From: Gammaproteobacteria bacterium
Lineage (GTDB): Bacteria > Pseudomonadota > Gammaproteobacteria > SZUA-229
DNA: 51,550 nt
NCBI GenBank assembly: GCA_029882395.1
Contig: JAOUKT010000014.1
Coordinates: 1 to 51,550 of the forward strand
Reading direction: 5' to 3'
Shown: in pieces, positions 1 through 6,082 of the stretch
Position numbering within the stretch: position 1 is the stretch's first letter
How the letters are laid out: the number at the start of each line of letters is the position of its first letter
Translations under genes and position numbers: made by a program
The notes under the pieces: model-generated
The model's input: the letters and a program-made list of their open reading frames with translations, nothing else
The model's database searches: none
What the model was told of the DNA's origin: nothing

Positions 1-35
1 CAGATCGCAGTGAACACTGCCTACAATTCGAAGCT

Positions 36-125
<90 letters not shown>

Positions 126-137
126 ATAAATAAAAAA

Positions 138-168
138 GCCCTACCTGTTTTTCAGGTAGGGCTTTTTT
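138..168 (+). terminator. Rho-independent terminator of tRNA-Ser
   Basis: A perfect 10-bp stem, GCCCTACCTG (138-147) with CAGGTAGGGC (153-162), closes a TTTTT loop and is followed by six T residues. It lies 13 nt after the tRNA CCA and is the expected end of that transcript. Confidence 0.9.
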
Positions 169-331
169 ATTTATATGCCTCGAGGGACGGACGAAAACCC
201 GAGGCAGGGCTCGAAAAAATTGCCGGGAGCAATTTTTCATGAGCGAAGCGAATCCGAAGGGCAGAGCACAGGGAAGTGCTCTGTAATCCCTCTATCAGAT
301 TAATTTAAGGTTAAAAGTATGAGTATTTAAG
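138..331 (+). repeat. 194-bp tandem repeat, copy 1
   Basis: This is the first full copy of a 194-bp unit. It begins with the tRNA terminator and continues with more hairpins: GCCTCG/CGAGGC (177-182, 200-205), AAAAATTGC/GCAATTTTT (215-223, 229-237) and CAGAGCAC/GTGCTCTG (262-269, 276-283). The linker GAGCGAAGCGAATCC is at 241-255. Copy 2 appears identical by eye. There is no convincing coding potential; the short frame across it is a by-product of the tRNA region. Confidence 0.93.
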
Positions 332-362
332 GCCCTACCTGTTTTTCAGGTAGGGCTTTTTT
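332..362 (+). terminator. Duplicate of the tRNA-Ser terminator (copy 2)
   Basis: Same 10-bp GCCCTACCTG/CAGGTAGGGC stem, T5 loop and T tract as the first terminator, 194 bp downstream. No gene lies between the two, so it is either a redundant back-up stop or a passenger of the repeat. Confidence 0.8.
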
Positions 363-525
363 ATTTATATGCCTCGAGGGACGGACGAAAACCCGAGGCA
401 GGGCTCGAAAAAATTGCCGGGAGCAATTTTTCATGAGCGAAGCGAATCCGAAGGGCAGAGCACAGGGAAGTGCTCTGTAATCCCTCTATCAGATTAATTT
501 AAGGTTAAAAGTATGAGTATTTAAG
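332..525 (+). repeat. 194-bp tandem repeat, copy 2
   Basis: The second full copy starts exactly 194 bp after copy 1 and reads identically by eye, including the terminator (332-362) and the three downstream hairpins. The near absence of divergence suggests a recent duplication or continuing homogenisation by recombination. Confidence 0.93.
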
Positions 526-588
526 GCCCTACCTGTTTTTCAGGTAGGGCTTTTTTATTTATACGCCTCGAGGGACGGACGAGAACCC
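526..588 (+). repeat. 194-bp tandem repeat, truncated copy 3
   Basis: The third copy starts 194 bp after copy 2 and covers about the first 63 bp of the unit, including the whole terminator hairpin (526-556). It differs by single bases (ATACGCC for ATATGCC, GACGAGAA for GACGAAAA) and loses similarity near 588, where unrelated sequence begins. Confidence 0.88.
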
Positions 589-930
589 TCTAAAAAGATA
601 ATACGTGTGCTTCGCACCATTATTAGCCTGTCACCCTCTCGGTAATTGCTCCTGCGTTACTCTACTTCCTGCATCCATGCAGTCGACACGCAAGAGCGGT
701 TCGATAAAATGGCAGGATTGCCATTCTCGACGTGTTGTTTTTACACGCCGTAAGAGTGGCGTATAGGGAAGTACGCCATCATTATTTCGTCAGGAACGAA
801 ATAACGTGAGCGCAGCGAATCCATAGGACGGGCACAGGCAAGTGGCCGCAATCGCGCTATCACAAATTAGTGTAGAGAGAGTTATGCTGGCCCCTGTTTT
901 TTAGTTGCCAGCTATTTATTGGCCGCTGAT
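589..930. other. Intergenic region with a diverged copy of the structured repeat
   Basis: I see no gene here. Several hairpins are present: TGCAT/ATGCA near 674-685, GGCGTA/TACGCC (758-763, 772-777) with an AGGGAAG-type loop, ATTTCGT/ACGAAAT (784-790, 796-802), and CGGGCAC/GTGGCCG with one mismatch (829-835, 842-848). The linker GAGCGCAGCGAATCC (808-822) matches the 194-bp unit at 14 of 15 positions, and the CACAGG.AAGTG and CTATCA words also recur in the same order. This is therefore a diverged relative of the tandem repeat. GCTGGC/GCCAGC (886-891, 907-912) could form a weak hairpin after the minus-strand operon, without a clear U tract. Confidence 0.7.
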
Positions 931-2772
931 TTACAGTGTTTTCAAATATTCAATCAACGCCCATGCCGAGGCTTTGTCATCGCTCCAGTTAAGTTTGTAT
1001 GTCTTGCCGTTTTCAGTGATATCGCGGTCATGCCCGGCATGGCTTGTTGCCGGTGACGCAGTGGTGTCATAGATATAACCTTCGGTTTTGTCTGTCCAGT
1101 TATCCTGGCGCCAGTTAAAACCGACGTTATGCTGGTCGTAATCGAGTCGGCTTTTTACAAACACAGCAGGGCGTTCCGATGGCACCAGCATATGATAGAG
1201 AGTGGGTACAGAGCCATTGTGCAGATACGGTGCCTGTGCCCAAAGGCCTGGCAGTGGCAGCGCATTGTAACCATTGTGTATTCTGGGCGGTAACATGACT
1301 TGCTTGCTTTGGCCTTTTAGTGATACGCCGCGGTAAGCCGCGCAAGGTTGTACCTGGACACCTTCCATTTCAATCGTGGTCTCGGGTGAACAGTTTTTAT
1401 CACCTGCAAAGCTGGATTGTGCGCCGACAGTGATGATGGTGCCTGCAATTTTGGCCCGGCCCATATCCGTTCCCATCTGGGTATAGACTTTGCCGTTATT
1501 GGGCTGGTGGCATGCGGCGCAGTTTTCAGCAAATAAAAGCCGGCCTTTTTCTGCCAGTTCAAGGTTCACCTCGAAAGGGTATAGTGGCGCCGGTAAGTCT
1601 TTTAGCAAGCGTTCAGAATGCGCTGATACACTGATATCAATATCATCAAAACCCAGCGTGATTTGCGCCGCAATGTTTTTATAGATGGGTAAAGGAATGT
1701 GTCCGTTCCATTGTCCGCCGCCGTTTATTAAGCGAGTCTTGTCTTCATTCCAGCGCGGGTCATGAGTATCCTGCTCCCATACCGCCATGATATCAGTCAC
1801 GCCGTGTGCACTGGGTAAGGCCAGGGGGGCAAATAGTCGCGTCAACCGGCTACTGTTTAGATTTTGGTAGACGGCAGCGGCATTAAAACCAATGGCATCT
1901 TCCATACCTGCAAAACCTGAACCGATACGCTGCTCAATAGTCGGGTAGAATTTTTTTGCAATCATTAACCAGCCGTCATAAACCCGTTCCTGATGCTCGA
2001 TGAAGCGGATGATAATGTTTGCGGCATCTTGTTTAAACAGTGCAATCTGTTTAGTTTCATAGTCCTGATTGAAGTTTCGTGTTGTGTGCGAGTAATTATT
2101 ATAAAAGTAGTCTGGGTCCTGGTTTTGAACTTGTTCCAGGGCGCTTAATATGGCCTCAATAATGATTTTATTTTTCTTGTCTCTATCGGTTTCAGTGCCG
2201 TAGAGTTTATTCAGGGTTTGCACAATGCGCTGACGGTAACCGATGACGTTAAACTCCGAATTAATGCCGCCATCTAAATATTCGTAATGGCCATCGTCAA
2301 AACGAATGCGTCCAATGTGGCAGCCACCACAGGTAAATGAGGCGTAATCGATATCGTCATGTGCCTGTTTACGAACCAGTCCGGTAAAGCCGATGCCGCG
2401 AGGAAAAGGGTAACCCTGTAAACGCTCGTCATTGAACAGACCCATTACTGAAAGAAAATTGTCATCACTGCCCCAGAGCTCGGGTGCCAGCTTGGGCAGT
2501 AATTTAAGCACGATAAGCGGAATGCCCTGGGTTTGACTGACCGGGAAATTAGCAAAGTGATCGTAGTTTTCCTGGTGTTTGATTAAATGCTGCTGAATAT
2601 CATTTTTTCTTTGTAGCCTGGCGGCTGCCCAGTCTGTCGGTAAGGCGGCGGCGACGGGAGACGTTTCAGGTGCCTGCAGGCGGCTTTCAAAGAAACCACT
2701 GGCGTTGCCATATAATGTCAGTATGACAACGGCTATAACAATAAGTAACGGACTGATACGTTTTTTTAACAT
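931..2772 (-). CDS. Di-heme c-type cytochrome, RoxA/fatty-acid dioxygenase family (paralogue A)
   Basis: A 613-aa exported di-heme protein and the last gene of the four-gene minus-strand cluster, 37 nt after its paralogue. Residues 5-25 are a hydrophobic signal or anchor. The two c-type haem sites are CGGCH (148-152) and CAACH (418-422). Near the C-terminus, LWAQAPYLHNGSVPTLY (about 510-526) is the signature shared by the cytochrome c peroxidase-like family that contains rubber oxygenase RoxA. Two further cysteines, C461 and C477, are kept in the neighbouring paralogue and could form a disulfide. The length of about 600 aa with a wide gap between haems fits RoxA-like or Pseudomonas 10S-dioxygenase/diol-synthase-like proteins better than classical CcpA peroxidases of about 330 aa. 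Exact activity cannot be assigned; oxygenation of a lipid or isoprenoid in the periplasm is inference. Confidence 0.85.
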   Translation of the reverse strand: MLKKRISPLLIVIAVVILTLYGNASGFFESRLQAPETSPVAAALPTDWAAARLQRKNDIQQHLIKHQENYDHFANFPVSQTQGIPLIVLKLLPKLAPELWGSDDNFLSVMGLFNDERLQGYPFPRGIGFTGLVRKQAHDDIDYASFTCGGCHIGRIRFDDGHYEYLDGGINSEFNVIGYRQRIVQTLNKLYGTETDRDKKNKIIIEAILSALEQVQNQDPDYFYNNYSHTTRNFNQDYETKQIALFKQDAANIIIRFIEHQERVYDGWLMIAKKFYPTIEQRIGSGFAGMEDAIGFNAAAVYQNLNSSRLTRLFAPLALPSAHGVTDIMAVWEQDTHDPRWNEDKTRLINGGGQWNGHIPLPIYKNIAAQITLGFDDIDISVSAHSERLLKDLPAPLYPFEVNLELAEKGRLLFAENCAACHQPNNGKVYTQMGTDMGRAKIAGTIITVGAQSSFAGDKNCSPETTIEMEGVQVQPCAAYRGVSLKGQSKQVMLPPRIHNGYNALPLPGLWAQAPYLHNGSVPTLYHMLVPSERPAVFVKSRLDYDQHNVGFNWRQDNWTDKTEGYIYDTTASPATSHAGHDRDITENGKTYKLNWSDDKASAWALIEYLKTL

Positions 2773-2809
2773 GCTACTTCTCTTTTTATTAATATAATAA
2801 TGTGAGTAT

Positions 2810-4639
2810 TTATAACGTTTTTAAATATTCAATAATGGCCATTGCCCCGGCTTTGTCATCGGACCAGTTGAGTTTATAGCGTTGTCCATTTTCGATTATG
2901 TCGGTGTCATGGCCGGCATTGCTAAACGCTGGAAAACTGTTGCTATCAAAAATATAGCTGTTAGACAGCGGCAGCTGTGCCGGAGAGGGAGCTGTCCAGG
3001 CAAAGCCCAGTTTTTGCTGGTCATATTCAAGCCGGCTTTTGAAGAAACTCAGTGGTCGCTCATCGGGCATCAGCAGGTGGTAAACGGTCGGCACTGAGCC
3101 ATTGTGCAAATACGGCGCTTGTGCCCAGATGCCGCTGAGAGGCCTGGCGTTGTAGCCGTGGTGCTGATCGTTGGGCGAGATGATCAGGTCTTTCTTGCCC
3201 TTGAGCGAAACACCATCGAACGTCGCACAGGGATTGCTGACAACTTTGTCCATGACTACACGGGTAGAGGGTGAGCAGGTGTCGTTAAAGCCGCTGATGC
3301 CGCCGCGACGTATTAACCAGTTAACCACATAGCTGCGGTCTAGATTTACATTTAAATTGTCGTAGACTTTGCCGTTATGGGGCTGATGACACTGCGCACA
3401 GTTTTTGCTAAACAGCGCTTCCCCCTGTTTTGCCAGTTCAACATCTAGCTCAAAGGGGTAAACGGATGCCGGTAGTTTGTCGAGCAAGTCCACTGCAAAA
3501 GCAGAAACACGAATATCAATATCGTCCAAACCCAGCGTCGACTGGGCAGCCAGGTTACGGTACATGGGTATCGGTATATTACCGTTCCATTGGCCACCGC
3601 CATTAATTAAAGTTTTATGAGATGCATCCCACTCAGCCTTTCGTTCATGCTGTTGCCAGACGGACATAATGTCGGTTATACCGGGTGAGTCGGGTAAAAT
3701 ATATGAGGCAAACAGGCGGGTGAAAAAATTGTCCTGAGCCGCATTGTAAGAGTTAACGGTAAAAATACCGGTGGCATCGGCCATGCCGGGAAAACCCTGT
3801 AAAGAACGGCTTTGAAAACCTTTGTAGTTTTTGTCGAGCAAGGCACCATAGCCTGTGTAGTTGGCAATAGCGCGTGTTGCAAAAGCTGAGATCAGTTCAG
3901 CCGCGCGGTCAGTAAACAGGCTGATCTGGGCTTTTTCATAGGCCGCATCAAGGTTGAGCCACGGGTTTTGATAATTGCGATAAAAGAAGGTGTTGCTGGT
4001 CACTTTTGCTTTTTCCAGAGCGCTTAAAAACGCATCGATAATCAGTTGTTGCTGTTTGTTTTTGTCGCTTTCCTCGCCAATGATTTTCTGTAATGTCTGG
4101 TATACCTTGACCCGGTAGAGCACGATATTGAATTCTGTGTTGATGCCGCCATCAATATAAACGATCTCTCCTGAGGCTTTTTTAACACGGCCAATATGAC
4201 AGGCGGCACAGGTAAAAGAGGTGTAGTCGATATCGCCCAGCGGCTTTTCTCTGTTCAGTGCACTGATGCCGATACCGCGTGGCATAGGGTATGCGTTTTG
4301 ACGCGTGTCGTTAAACAGCCCGACCACACTGAGAAAGTTATCGTCACTGCCCCAAAGCTCCGGCGCAATCACCGGCAGCAAGCGCAAAATAATATAAGGT
4401 GTGCCGTCGCTTTCGCTAAAGGCAAAGTCAGAAAACCAGTCAAAAGCCGATTGATTGTCTTTAATGTATTGAGTCTTTTGAGCGATTCGCTGTGCCTGAT
4501 CAGCAGACCAGTTAGCTGCTACTTTTTTAACACTGGCAGGCGGGGCAGGTGCATGCAGCGCTTTGTCAGAACAAGCGGTGCTGAACAATGCGCTGGCAAT
4601 AAGCAAAAAAGTCAATCTCAAACTGGTGCGATATTTCAT
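2810..4639 (-). CDS. Di-heme c-type cytochrome lipoprotein, RoxA/fatty-acid dioxygenase family (paralogue B)
   Basis: A 609-aa paralogue of the downstream gene, alignable over almost its whole length. The N-terminus is a lipoprotein signal ending in STAC, so C23 is probably lipidated and the protein membrane-tethered in the periplasm. Haem sites are CAACH (144-148) and CAQCH (414-418). The family signature IWAQAPYLHNGSVPTVY lies at about 504-520, and the C-terminus IIEYLKTL nearly repeats the ALIEYLKTL of its partner. The extra cysteine pair is C455/C471. A tandem of two such proteins recalls the Pseudomonas aeruginosa oleate 10S-dioxygenase and 7,10-diol synthase pair, which are also di-heme peroxidase-family proteins; orthology is not shown here. 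It is separated from the upstream P450 gene by 99 nt containing a hairpin. The start has an upstream AAGGA. Confidence 0.85.
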   Translation of the reverse strand: MKYRTSLRLTFLLIASALFSTACSDKALHAPAPPASVKKVAANWSADQAQRIAQKTQYIKDNQSAFDWFSDFAFSESDGTPYIILRLLPVIAPELWGSDDNFLSVVGLFNDTRQNAYPMPRGIGISALNREKPLGDIDYTSFTCAACHIGRVKKASGEIVYIDGGINTEFNIVLYRVKVYQTLQKIIGEESDKNKQQQLIIDAFLSALEKAKVTSNTFFYRNYQNPWLNLDAAYEKAQISLFTDRAAELISAFATRAIANYTGYGALLDKNYKGFQSRSLQGFPGMADATGIFTVNSYNAAQDNFFTRLFASYILPDSPGITDIMSVWQQHERKAEWDASHKTLINGGGQWNGNIPIPMYRNLAAQSTLGLDDIDIRVSAFAVDLLDKLPASVYPFELDVELAKQGEALFSKNCAQCHQPHNGKVYDNLNVNLDRSYVVNWLIRRGGISGFNDTCSPSTRVVMDKVVSNPCATFDGVSLKGKKDLIISPNDQHHGYNARPLSGIWAQAPYLHNGSVPTVYHLLMPDERPLSFFKSRLEYDQQKLGFAWTAPSPAQLPLSNSYIFDSNSFPAFSNAGHDTDIIENGQRYKLNWSDDKAGAMAIIEYLKTL

Positions 4640-4691
4640 AGCCTGACCATCCTTGATACGGTATTTTACTGGGGGTTGTGTTCTGGAAAAT

Positions 4692-4707
4692 GCCTTTTTT
4701 AAAAGGC
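4692..4707 (-). promoter_or_regulatory. Hairpin between P450 and di-heme genes (possible attenuator)
   Basis: A perfect 7-bp inverted repeat, GCCTTTT-TT-AAAAGGC, lies in the 99-nt gap after the P450 stop. In the transcribed (minus) direction it is preceded by A-rich sequence and followed by only a short T run. It could therefore partly terminate transcription or protect the message, tuning the two downstream di-heme genes relative to the P450. Confidence 0.35.
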
Positions 4708-4738
4708 GTTTATTCGTTTTTTGTTTTTTTACAGCGCG

Positions 4739-6070
4739 TTAGTGCCATGAAAGCTTATATTCTTCAGGGAAGGGACCTGCTTTGTAATTCATGGCAGATT
4801 GCGCCTTAAGATCGCTACGCACCATGACTTGTCGTACCATTTCAGGAATCATCGCCATGCCCACATATTTGCCTAAGCAGTCGTGTGATGCAAAACCGTA
4901 GTTAAAATTATGATACCAGTTACGCTCGGCATTAAATTCGTCGGGGTTTTCATTGGCATAGCTATCAAACATGGCCGACTGAGTCAGTGTTAAGACGTTG
5001 GTGCCTTTTAAAATAGTGGTTTCTCTATCGGTACCTTTAGCTATTGTGTAGTCCTCAGATGCCTGTCGAAACATATAGGGACTGATCGGCACAAAGCGCA
5101 GGGCTTCCCAGACCATGGCATCTATTTCATCGGTGCTGGTGAGGGCAGCTGCGGCTTTGGCTTTTGTTAATAGCTCCGGGCGTTCGATAAAAAATTCAAT
5201 CACCTGCGCGACGGCCTGCGATGTGGTTTCTACCGCACCGATTAACAGGCCGCCGGCATTGACACCAATACGTGTAATCGGAAAATTAACCTGATCCGCA
5301 AAGCTGCTGCGCAACATGCGTTTGACGATGTCATCTTTTAGTTGCCAGGCTTGTTTTTTGAAAAGGTGGCGAAAAATATTGACGACCTTGATTAAGCTGC
5401 CAAACAGCCGGTCTTTTATTTTAACAGTGAGCACTTTTCTAACCATGAGCACGGTAACGTAATCAACCAGTTCTTGTGAACATTCGGCATGAGTGGCAAC
5501 AATGCGGTCAAATTTTTCTTTTGAATTTAAATCAAAAGGCTGGTTGTGGAAGGTATTGTATTGATTCCAGAAAGACCACTTAAGTAATTTTTCGGGCGCG
5601 ATACCATCAAGGCCGAAATATTCCTGCACCATTATTGCAGGCACCATGCGGCAGTAGTGATTAACGATTTCTATACTGCCATTGGCGTCATCGAGAATGC
5701 CTTTTGCGGCATCATGAATAATTTTTCTAACCCGTGGGATATCGTCACGGTTCAACATGCCTTGCATCAGCGATTTTTCACGGTAGTGAAGTGCATCATC
5801 ATCGTGTGCCATTAAATAGCCAGGATCAGTCTCGGTGACGCCCATTTTGGGTTTATAAAGGTCTACCGTAAAAATGCTCGGCATCTGTAAAACATCACGT
5901 ATGTCGGTAAACAATGCCAGTAATGTACACTCGGGCGTGACCAATACCGGCCTTTCATCGCGCAACTGCTTAAAAAAAGGCAGGGGCGTTGTTTTCATCC
6001 ATTTCTGCACCAGTGGGTATTTGTCGGCATCGTTGGCGGCATCGTATTCTGCAAGGTAATCTTTGCTCAT
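4739..6070 (-). CDS. Cytochrome P450
   Basis: A 443-aa soluble P450 with no signal peptide or membrane anchor, so it acts in the cytoplasm. The I-helix motif GAVETT (279-284) supplies the acid-alcohol pair E281/T282 used for O2 activation. The K-helix ExxR is E322/R325. The haem-ligand loop reads YGFASHDCLG with cysteine ligand C398; Y and A replace the usual F and G, a tolerated variation. Length is normal for a bacterial class I P450. No ferredoxin or ferredoxin reductase is encoded nearby, so electrons must come from elsewhere. The gene lies 12 nt after the RoxA-like gene, with AAAGGG 9 nt before the ATG. Embedding among three di-heme oxygenase-like genes suggests a shared substrate or sequential oxidation steps, possibly on fatty acid or isoprenoid chains. 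I could not assign a CYP family. Confidence 0.92.
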   Translation of the reverse strand: MSKDYLAEYDAANDADKYPLVQKWMKTTPLPFFKQLRDERPVLVTPECTLLALFTDIRDVLQMPSIFTVDLYKPKMGVTETDPGYLMAHDDDALHYREKSLMQGMLNRDDIPRVRKIIHDAAKGILDDANGSIEIVNHYCRMVPAIMVQEYFGLDGIAPEKLLKWSFWNQYNTFHNQPFDLNSKEKFDRIVATHAECSQELVDYVTVLMVRKVLTVKIKDRLFGSLIKVVNIFRHLFKKQAWQLKDDIVKRMLRSSFADQVNFPITRIGVNAGGLLIGAVETTSQAVAQVIEFFIERPELLTKAKAAAALTSTDEIDAMVWEALRFVPISPYMFRQASEDYTIAKGTDRETTILKGTNVLTLTQSAMFDSYANENPDEFNAERNWYHNFNYGFASHDCLGKYVGMAMIPEMVRQVMVRSDLKAQSAMNYKAGPFPEEYKLSWH

Positions 6071-6082
6071 GGCTTTTTCCCT

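Noticed and set aside
138..588. CRISPR array
   Set aside because: The period is 194 bp with apparently identical units, not short repeats separated by unique spacers, and no cas genes are present.
931..4639. Naming the two di-heme genes odsA and odsB
   Set aside because: Tandem layout and family fit, but I could not align them to the Pseudomonas proteins, so no symbol is given.
4196..4702. 168-aa plus-strand protein
   Set aside because: It lies antisense to the start of the 609-aa di-heme gene and has no family resemblance; the opposite strand has haem motifs and a lipoprotein signal.
4739..6070. P450 as a peroxygenase or CYP74-like hydroperoxide enzyme
   Set aside because: The missing redox partner invites this, but the I-helix acid-alcohol pair is intact, as in O2-dependent monooxygenases, so sequence does not support it.
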